A stretch of 64,000 bases of DNA, taken from the NCBI GenBank assembly GCA_902651635.1, contig CACRSC010000024.1, positions 359,111-423,110 on the forward strand. Reading direction: 5' to 3'. Shown in pieces: positions 23,147 to 32,605 of this stretch; position 1 is the first letter of the stretch; each line of letters opens with the position of its first letter. The translations under genes and the position numbers were made by a program. The notes beneath the pieces are model-generated. The model ran no database searches and was not told the origin of the DNA. It saw nothing but the letters and a program-made list of their open reading frames with translations. Source of the stretch: Mastigamoeba balamuthi (lineage: Eukaryota > Evosea > Mastigamoebida > Mastigamoebidae).

Positions 23147-26100
23147 AAAACGGAGAGGGCCGACTGGGACGAGGGCGGGCCCCGCGGCAGCGGCGCCAGC
23201 ACGCGGGAGCTGTGCGTGCGCGTTGAGGCAGCGCACAGCAGCGCGTGCCGGCGGGGCGCCGTGCTGCGTGCGCAGGCGCTCCACGAGCTCAGCCTCGGCC
23301 TCTGCTCCCGCATCCGCGCCCTCCCCGCCCACGCCCGCCCCCTCCTCGCCTCGGTCGCCTCCCCCGCCGCCCCTCCCGGCCCCTCTGGCGCCGTCCTGGC
23401 CCGCCTCCTGCCCCCCGCCCTCCGCTGCGCCCTCGGCGGCCCCTCGGCCTCTGCCGCTGCCTCTGCGGCCCACGACGCCCTCCTGCGCGCCGTCGAGGCC
23501 ATGCACGGCCAGGGCGTCCTCCACGACGGCTCCGTCGCGCCCTGCGACCTCGTGGCCGCCGCTGCCGGGGCGCTGCGCTGGGCCCCTGAGGACATGGAGA
23601 CCGTCGCCTCGGCTGTCCGCGGGGCCCTCGAGGCGCTGCGCCCCGACGCCGACGCCGCCCGCGCAGAGGCCGACGCCGCTGCCGCCATGCTGCGCGCCGT
23701 CGCCGACTGCGAGCTCCTGGCGGCGCGCAGGGCACCGGGCGCACGCCTGCTGCCCCGCTCGTGGCTCTCCGAGGCCGCGGGGCTCGCCTTCGCCCCCGGG
23801 GCCCCGCGCGGCACGGCCCTCGCCCTCTGGCGCTCGCTGCGTGGTGGCGGCAGGGCCGTCTGCGGCGTCGCCAGGCTGCTGCTGCTGGGGCGTGCGCAGG
23901 CTGGCGCCCACGAGGCTGCACTGGCGCTCATGGCCGCGGGCGCCGCGCTGCGGCTGTCGCTGCCCGACGCCCTCGCGGACCTCGCGGGGCTGCTCGGCGA
24001 CCAGCGCAACGCCGAGGCGCTCAAGTGCGCCGCCGCCAGCGTCTGCGTCGGCGACGACGAGTGCGTGGCGCTCTGCTGCCGCGTGCTGCTCGAGATGGGG
24101 CCCAAGGGCACCGCAGCCCTCCCGGCGCTGGCCGCCCGCGGCGGGGCGCCCGCGGCCGAGCAGATCCTTGCGGCCCTCGAGGCCACGCGGAGGCTCTGGC
24201 GCCCGTGGGTCGCCGCGCTGCGCGAGGCCTGCGAGGCGTCGCAGCGGCGCTTCGACGGTGTGTCGGGCATGCGGCTCTGGCGGACCCCCAACGGCGTCAG
24301 CGCCGAGCAGGCGCGCTCGCTCTGCGACGCCCTGGCCCCCGCGCTCGTGGGCGAGTGCCTCGACGCCGAGGGCGCCGGCGGGCAGCAGCGCCCCAGCATC
24401 GCCGAGGCCTCGGAGGCGGCGGCGCTGTCGCTCGGGGGCAGCGAGTGCGCCGACGCGTGCGCGGTCTTCGCCGCCGTCTGCTGCTCGCTGCTCTGCGCGT
24501 GCACCAGCGAGCGGTCCGACGCCCTGCGGCGCTGCTCGCGCACGCTGGTCTGCGCGCTGCGCGACAAGCTGGACTGCGGGACGCGCGAGCTGCGCGAGGT
24601 CGTCCTGCAGCGCCTGGCGGCCAGCGGGGCCGTCGGGGGCGTCGTCGCGATGGCCGTGGCGTCGCGGCCCGCCCGCGAGTTGCTCGACAGCCTCTGCAGC
24701 GACGTCGTGGCCTTGGCGGAGCCCGACGGCGACAGCGGGGAGCTCGTGCTCTCGCCCGGCGTCGTGGGGGACTCGGCTGCCGCGCAGCTCGTGAGGGTCG
24801 CCGCGCAGGTCGCGGCGGCAGCGGACAGCGGCGCTGTGCCCTCGTCGCAGGCCGCCGCCGACGTCCTGCGCTCGACAGCGGCGCTGGTGCCGCAGACGGC
24901 CCGCGCGTACTTTGCGGAGCTGCAGCGCCTCGTGTCGCGCGACAGCGCCGGCTCGGCGCAGTACCACGCGAACCTACGCGCTGTCCTCGCGGTGCTCGCG
25001 CAAGCGTCGTCGTCGACGACCCCGGCCGACGCGGTGCCGCTGATGGACGCCTGGTGCCTCTGCGTCCGCGACAGCGGTGCGCAGCCCCTCGACGAGGAGC
25101 TGGCAGCGTGCGAGGCCGTGCTGAGCGCTGCCAGCGCGCGCGGGGCCGGCGTGCCGCGCCTGACGCTCTCGTACTGCATCGACGCGCTGCGCCAGAGCGC
25201 CGAGCAGCGCGCTGCGGAGCTCCGCGAGTGCGGGCGCTGCGCCGACGCCGTCTCGGCCGCGGACGCGTGCATGGGCGCGGTGGACGCCGCGTACGCCGAG
25301 GCCGCGCGGAGCCCCGCGTGCTCGGCCGCACAGCAGGTGCTCGTGCGCGAGTTCTTCGGCGAGAGCGTCGACGCGGACCAGCTGGTGGCCTGCGCCTACT
25401 ACCGCGCCCTGCACGCGCTGAGCGACCGGGGCCGCCCCTGCGCCGTCCTGCGGCGCCTGGCGCCCTCGCTGCTCGCCGACCTCTGCGCCGCGCGGGTCCC
25501 CGAGACGCTCGTGGCCACCAAGGTCCTGGCCGTCGCCCAGCTGCTGCGGGCGGCCGCTCGTGCGCGCCAGGCCCCCGACGCCGCGACGCTCGCGGAGCTC
25601 TGGCGGGCGCTCGACGAGCACGGCGACGCGCTGGCCGCCGCGGGCAGTGCGTGCGCGCGCTGCGTGGCCGAGTGCCTCTGCCGCTACGACGCCGCGCGGT
25701 CGCTGCCGCCGCTGCTGCAGGCGCTGGCGGGCGAGCGGCCGCTGCTGGGGGCCGCGCGGTGCCTGCGCGGGGACGGCGGGGCGCTGGCGAGCGTGCTGCG
25801 CGAGTGCCTGGGGGCGCTGGGCGCCGGGCGACTGGGGGCCGAGGCCGTGGGCGCCGTGGCGCACTCGCTGGCGCTGGTGGCCTCGTCGGCGCTGAGCCCC
25901 CAGGGCCTCGCGAGGGGCCTGGGCCCCGGGGACCGCGAGCGCCTGCTGGGGCTGACGGGCAGGTGCCTCCACGTGCTGCTCGCGAGGCACGGGGCGGAGC
26001 TCCTCGAGGGCGTCGCCAGGCAGTTCGCCTGCAGGTTCCCGCGGGCGTGCAGGCAGCTCACCGCAGCGCTCTCGGCGGCACCGCAGACGGCGCAGGGCAG

Positions 26101-26305
26101 GAGGGCACGCGGGGGCGGGGCTGCAGCAGCGGGGCAGCCGCAGAGGAAGAGGAGCAGGGTGGCCTACATCAACGACAACCTGCCCAGGGGTTCCGACACG
26201 TTCGACGACCTCGCAGAGTTCATTGTCGACGACGACGAGGAGCTGCCCTCGTTCCAGAGCCTCCGCGGGTCCCTGCAGCCCGACCTCGCCTCGCTGCCGT
26301 GGTAG
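23147..26305 (+). CDS. large Ala/Leu-rich helical-repeat protein, 5' end uncertain
   Basis: One open frame of more than 1,050 codons with strong third-position G/C bias. The first in-frame ATG is at about 23502, well inside the coding region, so an upstream exon is missing, unrecognised or lost; the coding signal seems to begin at an acceptor-like CACAG at 23146. The protein is almost all alpha-helix by composition (HEAT/ARM-like). It ends with a basic patch (QPQRKRSRVAYINDN) and an acidic tail (DTFDDLAEFIVDDDEEL), typical of a nuclear scaffold. The layout loosely recalls FANCI/FANCD2-type solenoids (for example RTLVCALRDKLDCGTREL), but that is a guess. A profile search is needed to name it. 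Confidence 0.65.
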   Translation, partial: KTERADWDEGGPRGSGASTRELCVRVEAAHSSACRRGAVLRAQALHELSLGLCSRIRALPAHARPLLASVASPAAPPGPSGAVLARLLPPALRCALGGPSASAAASAAHDALLRAVEAMHGQGVLHDGSVAPCDLVAAAAGALRWAPEDMETVASAVRGALEALRPDADAARAEADAAAAMLRAVADCELLAARRAPGARLLPRSWLSEAAGLAFAPGAPRGTALALWRSLRGGGRAVCGVARLLLLGRAQAGAHEAALALMAAGAALRLSLPDALADLAGLLGDQRNAEALKCAAASVCVGDDECVALCCRVLLEMGPKGTAALPALAARGGAPAAEQILAALEATRRLWRPWVAALREACEASQRRFDGVSGMRLWRTPNGVSAEQARSLCDALAPALVGECLDAEGAGGQQRPSIAEASEAAALSLGGSECADACAVFAAVCCSLLCACTSERSDALRRCSRTLVCALRDKLDCGTRELREVVLQRLAASGAVGGVVAMAVASRPARELLDSLCSDVVALAEPDGDSGELVLSPGVVGDSAAAQLVRVAAQVAAAADSGAVPSSQAAADVLRSTAALVPQTARAYFAELQRLVSRDSAGSAQYHANLRAVLAVLAQASSSTTPADAVPLMDAWCLCVRDSGAQPLDEELAACEAVLSAASARGAGVPRLTLSYCIDALRQSAEQRAAELRECGRCADAVSAADACMGAVDAAYAEAARSPACSAAQQVLVREFFGESVDADQLVACAYYRALHALSDRGRPCAVLRRLAPSLLADLCAARVPETLVATKVLAVAQLLRAAARARQAPDAATLAELWRALDEHGDALAAAGSACARCVAECLCRYDAARSLPPLLQALAGERPLLGAARCLRGDGGALASVLRECLGALGAGRLGAEAVGAVAHSLALVASSALSPQGLARGLGPGDRERLLGLTGRCLHVLLARHGAELLEGVARQFACRFPRACRQLTAALSAAPQTAQGRRARGGGAAAAGQPQRKRSRVAYINDNLPRGSDTFDDLAEFIVDDDEELPSFQSLRGSLQPDLASLPW

Positions 26306-26578
26306 CGGCACTCCGCGGGGGAGTTGCCTTTCTTTTTTGCACAGACACTATAAGTTACGTAACAGAAGAGATGGCTGCAGGCATGCGTGGCAGCAGCAGG
26401 GAGCACAGGCACCGATTTCGCCGCTGATACGAGATTCTGTCTGGTGTATCTAGCGTATCTGGTGACTGACACGTCAGCGGGGGTGGAATTGCCAGAGACA
26501 ACGAATAATTAACACGGCGAATCGCAAGGGCCCAGAAGAGAGCCAACGCATCAGCAGCCACAGGAGAAGCGAGAGGAG

Positions 26579-27954
26579 ATGAGCGGCGTGGACATCAAGC
26601 AGTTCCTGACCAAGGAGCGGCGCGCGGAGCTGGCGGCGTTTGTGGATGTGTGCCGGCGGAACCCCCAGGTGGTGCACGCCCCCGAGCTCAGCTTCTTCAA
26701 GGACTACCTCGCCAGCCTCGGCGCCCGCCTGCCCCCCGCCGAGCCCCCCAAGTCCCCCCGCGACCACCCCATGCCCCCCGCCGAGGAGCACGCGGAGGAG
26801 GAGCACACGGAGGAGCACGTGGAGGAGGAGGAGGAGGAGGAGGGGCCCCAGCTGGAGCCCGACACGGAGCTCATGCAGGCGGACAACGACCCCCCGCTGC
26901 CCGTCGGCGACACGGCCGCCCCCGTCAGCGAGGAGGACCGCGACGCCGCCAACGCCATCAAGGCCCGCGCCCTCGACGCCCAGAACGCCGGCAACGACCA
27001 GGGTGCCCTATCCTCCCATCCCTCGCGCCACGTCGCATCACGCCACATGGCTTCACGCCACATCACATCGCTTCACGTCGCATCATCGCGTCACGCCATC
27101 GCAAATCGCATCACACCACGTCGCGTCACGTCACGTCACGTCACGTCACATCACGCCACATCGCTTCACGTCGCATCATCGCGTCACGCCACATCGCATC
27201 ACGCCACATCACATCGCATCGCTGACGGGCGGGGGGTGGGAGCAGAGGCGCTGGCGCTGCTGACCGAGGCGGTGCTGAAGAACCCCCAGTCGGCGATCCT
27301 CTACGCGTGCCGCGCGAGCGTGCTGCTGCGCATGCGGCGGCCCAACGCGGCCATCCGCGACTGCGAGGCGGCCATCCGCCTCAACCCCGACAGCGCCAAG
27401 CCCTACAAGGTCCGCGGCCGCGCCGAGCGCCACCTCGGCCTCTACGAGCGCGCCCGCGCAGACCTCCAGCTGGGCAACAAGCTCGACTACGACGACGCCA
27501 CCTACCAGACCCAGAAGTGGGTCGAGGCCCGCGCAAAGGCCCTCGAGGCCCGCGCCAAGGCCCGCCAGCAGCACCACCAGCAGCAGCACCAGCAGCAGCA
27601 GCACGAGGCCAAGCCCGTACGCCCCTCAGGCCCCCTCTCTTCTGCCACTGACGCTCTCTGGTGGCGCAGGAGTCGGCGAGGCCCGCGGGGGGCTGCGGCG
27701 GCTGCTGCGGGGGCAACGCGGGGGCGGGCAGGTGCGGGGCGGGGAGGTGTGGGGGATGCCCCGGGGCCGGGGGGTTCAACCCGGCGGAGCTGATGAACGA
27801 CCCCGAGGTGGCGGCGGCCATGGCGGACCCCGCCACCCGCGCCAAGCTGCTCGAGGCCCTCGGCAACCCCGCCAAGCTCGCCGAGGCCAGCAGCGACCCC
27901 AAGATCGCCAAGATCATCGAGCGCCTCGCCGCTAAGTTCGGCGGCGCCCAGTGA
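26579..27954 (+). CDS. ST13: Hsc70-interacting protein Hip (ST13 family)
   Basis: Model: exons 26579-27002, 27246-27616 and 27670-27954, 359 residues. Domain order: N-terminal dimerisation region (KERRAELAAFVDVCRRNPQV, FFKDYLASLGARLPP), acidic linker, TPR block (EALALLTEAVLKNPQSAILY, RRPNAAIRDCEAAIRLNPDS, YKVRGRAERHLGLYERARAD), a Gln/His-rich stretch, a Cys-Gly segment, and a C-terminal STI1/DP domain (FNPAELMNDPEVAAAMADPA, IIERLAAKFGGAQ). Hip binds the Hsp70 ATPase domain and stabilises its ADP state. The usual GGMP repeats are replaced by a segment with seven Cys. Intron 1 is filled by the TCACG-type array. Upstream GTATCT elements lie near 26445-26462. Confidence 0.93.
27003..27245 (+). 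repeat. TCACG/GCATC degenerate array filling Hip intron 1
   Basis: About 200 nt of interleaved CATCACG, CGTCACGTCACG and CGCATC words with period about 5-10 nt occupy almost the whole intron between a GTGCCC donor and a GAGCAG acceptor. The same word set fills NF-YC intron 1 and parts of several other introns. Confidence 0.85.
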
Positions 27955-28135
27955 GGGCTCGGAATCAGCTGACACGGGGCAAATCTCTGGGGAGATATCT
28001 TTCCCTGCCGTAAGGAATCAGGAAGAACAGATCTCCATTAACCAACCAACACTGCTGGTGCTGCTGGTGCTGTGCTGATGGCGGCCAACAAGCGTGTGGT
28101 GTGCAGGGGGGGGACAGCCTGACCGAGGGGGCCAT
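27955..28135 (+). pseudogene. duplicated promoter and 5' end of the SGNH hydrolase gene
   Basis: This region aligns with 28775-28955, the promoter and first codons of the intact hydrolase. Both have an AGCTGAC word, GGGGAGATATC, ACCAACCRAC and then CTGATGGCGGCCAA.AAGCG. The copied reading frame starts at 28078 (MAANKRVVC) and shifts within a G-run right after, so the GDS motif is lost. Similarity ends at about 28135. It is a non-coding fragment upstream of the real gene. Confidence 0.8.
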
Positions 28136-28770
28136 ACTTGTTGCTCATCGCAGAGGCTGCGTGCTGGAGAGAGCCTGTGGAGGCAGGCCGTCCACCAGTG
28201 ATGCCAGGAACTGCGGACGCTCACCCAGGGTCGGTCGTAGAGTTCGCAGATCCTCTCCTTCAGGATGATGATGACGTTGTGCGTCCATGTCTTGCTCTTT
28301 CTTGTTTTAAATGCCATATTTAATGCCAAATGAGGTTGTCCATGTACAGGTATTACAGCTGCTGACCTTTGAGGGCAGGCACACCTCCTCTGTGTGCCCA
28401 TGCTCCTGCCCCTCCGTAGCCAGCAGCTCAAAGCCATCCTTCTTCACATGTTTCCCTGCAAGCTGACCTTCTCATGTTGTCCAAATGAAGTTCTGCTTAG
28501 AAAACGTGCCAACTACTGCACAAGCCTGCTGTCTGAATTGGCTCACATCTGTATTTATTGGACTCAACCATTTATCTCCTGTCGGAGAAGAGCACACACG
28601 AGCTGTGCAGTAGTAGAGGATGCCCTCCAATAAAATACTGCATCCTTGCTCTCGCAGATTGGATACCGTAACAACAACTCCCTGCTTGCAAGGCATAGAT
28701 TTGAAGAATTCCAGCAACCCCAGTGTTGAAAGAACGCTCCAATAGAATATAAAAACCACGGCACCAGCTG
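28136..28770. other. insert-like AT-richer stretch between fragment and hydrolase gene
   Basis: Base composition drops relative to the flanks. A short minus-strand stretch at about 28225-28310 reads like protein (SKTWTHNVIIILKERICELY), but no family was recognised and it is not continued. It may be the remnant of an insertion that came with the promoter duplication. Confidence 0.35.
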
Positions 28771-28895
28771 ACGCTTGTGCCCGGGGGGGGGACAAAATCT
28801 GCGGGGGAGATATCATTCATCGCTGACGCAATGAATGAGGAGGAGCAAATCACCATTCTAACGGACCAACCGACACCGCGGCTGGAGGTGAGCTG

Positions 28896-29543
28896 ATGGC
28901 GGCCAAGAAGCGCGTGGTGTGCGTGGGGGACAGCCTGACCGAGGGCTGGATCACGTACCGGGAGTTCCACCCGTACCCCGCGCGGCTGGGGGAGCTCGCG
29001 GGGCCCGGCGTCGCTGTGGTCAACGCGGGGCGCCGGGGCGAGACGGCCGCCCAGGTGCTCGCCCGCGTCTCTGCGCTGTGGGCCCAGGACGCATCCGCAG
29101 CGCCCGCGGGGGCCGACGTGGCTGTGGTGCTGGTGGGGGCCAACGACCTGGTGCAGGGGGAGCCCGAGGCGGGCACGCGCGCGGCCCTCGAGGGCCTCGT
29201 GGCGCTCTGCAGCTCGCGGGGGGCGCGCGCCTTTGTGCTGACGGTGCCGGGGCAGGCCCGCGAGGCCACGTCGCCCGCGGCAGCCGAGGCGCGGGGGCGG
29301 CTCAACGCGTGGGTGCGGGAGCGGTACGGGGCGCAGGCGCTGGACTGGGCGGCGGCGTGCCCGCACGGGAGCAAGGACGCCGAGGGCAGGCGCCTCTGGT
29401 ACAAGGACGGCCTCCACATGACCGCCCGCGGCTACGACCACCTCGCCCTCTTCGTCCACTCCCAGTTGCGCATCTCCCCTCCCCCCTCCCCTCTCCTCGC
29501 TCATGCTGTGCTGCGCAGGCTCGTCGCTGCGGGTGCCCTCTGA
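28896..29543 (+). CDS. SGNH-fold (GDSL) hydrolase
   Basis: Model: exons 28896-29464 and 29519-29543, 197 residues. All SGNH blocks are present: GDSLTEGW (catalytic Ser), GRRGETAAQ (Gly), LVGANDLVQG (Asn), and KDGLHMTARGYDHLA (catalytic Asp and His). It is a small lipase/esterase-type enzyme like isoamyl-acetate esterases and acyl thioesterases; the substrate is unknown. No signal peptide is seen, so it is probably cytosolic. The last intron is inferred from GTTGCG, a pyrimidine run and GCGCAG, and gives a tidy end SQLVAAGAL. Reading through also stays open and would end with the same residues. Confidence 0.87.
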   Translation: MAAKKRVVCVGDSLTEGWITYREFHPYPARLGELAGPGVAVVNAGRRGETAAQVLARVSALWAQDASAAPAGADVAVVLVGANDLVQGEPEAGTRAALEGLVALCSSRGARAFVLTVPGQAREATSPAAAEARGRLNAWVRERYGAQALDWAAACPHGSKDAEGRRLWYKDGLHMTARGYDHLALFVHSQLRISPPPSPLLAHAVLRRLVAAGAL

Positions 29544-29906
29544 GCGCCTCCTCTCTCGCCCAGACAGCATGCAAGCAGCCCCAACAGGACGCCTCCTTGG
29601 CTCTCTGTGTGCTCTTCCTCCTCTTCCTGCACCCCCTCGTGCCGTCTGCAAAGGGGGGGAGGGGCTCAGGGCCCGGGTGGCCTCCTGTGTGGAATCTCAG
29701 CACCGAGGCCAGCAGCCGTCAGTGTGCTGCCCCGATCTGTAGAGGATTCCAGGCAGCGCGATATTTTCCTGATACGCGTGCTAATTATAGTCGGCAGGCT
29801 ATTTTTGGACGGTGGTGGGTGCTTTTAAGTAGTTTTTTAAAAAAGTTCCTATCTGCGTGGGATAGCTGAGCAGCTCAGCCACAAGAGCAACCAACAAGGC
29901 GAAAAG
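29544..29906 (+). promoter_or_regulatory. spacer and promoter of the MGCGAS gene
   Basis: A GC-rich 3' region is followed by an AT-rich stretch. GCGATATTTTCCTGATACGC lies at about 29758-29777, and a TTTTTTAAAAAAG run at about 29833-29845. The ATG is at 29907. Confidence 0.45.
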
Positions 29907-30835
29907 ATGGGCTGCGGAGCGAGCAACAACAAGGTGGCGGACCAGCCCGGCAAGAAGAAGAAGGAGAAGGGAGACGCCGAGGACGAGGAGATCACGATGG
30001 AGATGCAGGAGACGCACATCGAGTCGATCGACTCTGTCTTCTCCAAGTGCGCAGGAGCACCTTTCCCTTCCCCAGCTGCACCACTGCACCACTGCACCAC
30101 TGACGCGCCCGGCAGAGCCGCGAGCCCCCTGAAGAGACTGGTGGACATCACCAACGCGCTCAAGCAGGCGCGCAAGGCCATCAAGCAGATCGCCAAGGTC
30201 AAGGGTGCGCACTGCGCAGGCCGCTCCGCCAGCGTCTATTTTTGGCTCGCCCCGGGGGCTCTGGTTCCCTGACCCCGTGGCCGCCCCGCAGACGTGGACG
30301 ACTACATCGCCAAGTGCATCAAGGACGTCAAGGACACGCTCAAGGAGAACAACATCGAGCTCTACCTCGAGGTGGACGACGAGGGGTGCGCTGCCCTCGC
30401 CCTCGCCCTCGCCCCTCGCCCCCCACCTGTCGGGCGTGCAAAGTCCTGTTCCGCTTCGGGGTGGGCCAAAGTGCTAAATGTAACTCCCGCGCCACCAGGA
30501 ATGTGTCGCTGCTGGTGAGGCCCGACGTGATCCCCGAGCACCTGAGGAAGACGTACGAGGCGGTCAAGTCGCTGGGGGACGCCTGCAAGACGGTGGTCAC
30601 CGAGGCCAAGGAGCTCAAGCCCGACCTCGAGGCCATCGTGGAGGAGGCGCAGGTGCTGCCCGAGAGGGTCAAGGACGCGGCCACGGCGTCGGGGCTGAGC
30701 CCCCTCAAGATCCCCGGGGCCATCAAGGCCACGGTCAACAACGTCAAGGAGCTCGCCAAGACCCCGCAGATGCTCATCGAGCTCGTGCAGGAGGCCCAGA
30801 AGCTCGTCAAGCAGATCCAGAAGGCCTTCGACTGA
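29907..30835 (+). CDS. MGCGAS small helical protein, predicted N-myristoylated
   Basis: Model: exons 29907-30046, 30116-30204, 30292-30385 and 30499-30835, 219 residues, with all donors GTGCGC or a pyrimidine-context variant. The N terminus MGCGASNNK fits an N-myristoylation signal (Gly2) with Cys3 available for palmitoylation. The rest is Lys/Glu-rich amphipathic helix: SPLKRLVDITNALKQARKAI, DVDDYIAKCIKDVKDTLKEN, LKPDLEAIVEEAQVLPERVK and GLSPLKIPGAIKATVNNVKE. It probably lies on the inner face of a membrane. I recall MGCGAS-type proteins in several protists but know no function; a role should not be inferred. Confidence 0.8.
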
Positions 30836-31348
30836 GGGCGGGCGTCGTCGCTCCCTCCCTCCACCCCACCACCACTGTATGCACACACCCCTCGAATGAA
30901 AACAAAACAGGAACGATCAACGATCAGCAAGCAGCACAATACACGAGCACCGCCCGGCTCCTGCTCAATAAAAGCAGCGGCATCACCCCACCCCCTCGCC
31001 TGCTCTCCGTCTTCTGCTCTCCCAGGCCAATGCCATCATTTTCCTCGCGGTTATTGTAGTAGATCACGGTCCCCAGAGCGACAACGACTGCTGCTCAGAA
31101 TAGAGGATGCCACAAAAGATAGCAAGCAGCACTAAGCTGAGGAGGGTGTCCCAGTTGGCATCCGAGCATTTTGGGTAGTGAGTTTGCTGGCAGCAGCACT
31201 CAGGCAGGGGGGCAGAAGGATAACATCGAGTGTGAGCCAGGAGAACAGAGGTGGATCTCACCACAGATACCAAATCAGTTGAGAGATATCTCGAGATACC
31301 GGGGACTGAGCGCGGGAGACAACGCAGACGACGCGCAGAGCAGGGGGC
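30836..31348 (+). promoter_or_regulatory. spacer and promoter of the CDT1-like gene
   Basis: Short polyadenylation-like AATAAA occurs at 30966-30971 after the upstream stop. GAGAGATATCTCGAGATACC spans 31281-31300, 49-68 nt before the ATG; within it, GAGATATCTC is palindromic. Confidence 0.5.
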
Positions 31349-32097
31349 ATGGCCGAGGTGCGGCTGGACGTGTCGATGGACAGCGAGGGCGAGGTGGAGG
31401 AGGCCGTCGTGGGCAGCGCACGCTCCCCCCTGACGACCATCACCCCCGACGACACGGACGACTGCCGCTCCCCTGCCCCTCCCTCCGCCTCCAGCAGCAG
31501 CAGCAGCAGCGCCAGCGGGCGCAAGCGACCCCACTCGTGCATCAGCAGCAGCGGCGGCAGCGGCAGCGGCAGCGGCACGAGGGCACCGCAGGGGCTGGCG
31601 CTGCCGAGGGCGCTGGGGCGGCTGCTGCGCGTGTTCGAGGCGGCCGACGGGGCGCTGTGCTCGTGCAGGTACCGCGCAGCGCTGCCCCTGCCCCTCCTCC
31701 TCGCCGGCATCGCGGGGGCCACGGCGCCCGACCCCGCCCTCGTCGACCTCCTCCGCATCGAGGCCCTCTGGCCCGCCGCCGCCCTCGGCCTCCACTGCGC
31801 CCCTCCCGCCTCGGCCGCCGCCGCAGCGGCCAGCAGCAGCGACCCCCTCGGGCGCCTCCTGGCCCGCGCTGGCCCCGCCAGAGACCCCGCCGCCCTGGGC
31901 CCCCGCCGCGCTCACATGCAGAGGCTCCTGGCCGGCCTCGTCCTCGCGGCGCAGGCCGCGCTGCTGGGCTGCCCCCAGCCCCCCCTCGACAGCGTCGCCG
32001 CCTGGGACCCCCGCCTCGACCTCGAGCGCCACGTCCCCCTCCCGCAGCCCCTCAGCCTCGACGCCCTCCTCCGGCCCCCCGCCCCCGCCCTGCAGCC

Positions 32098-32148
<51 letters not shown>

Positions 32149-32605
32149 GCTGCCCCAGGCGATGGCGCTGCTGCCGGGCGAGAGCGTCGAGGGGGCCGTG
32201 CAGCGCATGCAGGCCCAGCGCGGAGACCTGGCCCGCCTGGCAGAGCTCGAGCGGCGCCGCGCGGTCGTGGGGAGCCTGCCCAGCGTCGCCCTGGCCCTGC
32301 GCAGCTGCTACGCCGCCCAGAGGCGCACGCGGGCAACGCTCGCCGAGGCCTCTGCGGCCCTCGCGGCGTCCCTCTCGCTCGCGCAGGGCGCGGGCAGCGG
32401 CGGCAGGGCCCTCAGCGCCGACGAGGCCGAGCAGAGGCTGCGGCTGCTCGCAAGGGCCGCCCCGGACGCCCTCGCCCTCGCCGTCGACACGCACGACGGG
32501 CTCGAGTGGGTCAGCTGGCGCGAGCGCATGGGCTCCCAGGCGTCGCTGCAGCTGCAGAGGCTGGCGCGGGGAGAAGTCCACCCTGACGAGCTCGGCGTCA
32601 AGTGA
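31349..32605 (+). CDS. CDT1: CDT1-like DNA replication licensing factor
   Basis: A single exon of 418 residues. After a Ser/acidic N-terminal tail there is a CDT1 central-domain-like block (about 80-150): LPRALGRLLRVFEAADGALC, LPLPLLLAGIAGAT and LLRIEALWPAAALGLHC, matching the family pattern of a helix-rich winged-helix fold with LWP near the end. The C terminus (about 350-400), AEQRLRLLARAAPDALALAV then DGLEWVSWRERMG, resembles the CDT1 MCM-binding winged helix. A poly-Gln run of about 17 sits between them at about 250. CDT1 loads MCM2-7 onto origins. Family assignment rests on pattern, not alignment, and is moderately sure. No geminin is seen nearby. Confidence 0.6.

Noticed and set aside
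23761-26427. Second plus-strand frame of 888 codons inside the large helical ORF
   Set aside because: It is almost only Arg, Gly and Ala, as expected from the shifted reading of a GC-biased gene.
26990-27250. CRISPR-like array in Hip intron
   Set aside because: Units are 5-10 nt and irregular with no spacers; eukaryotic intron.
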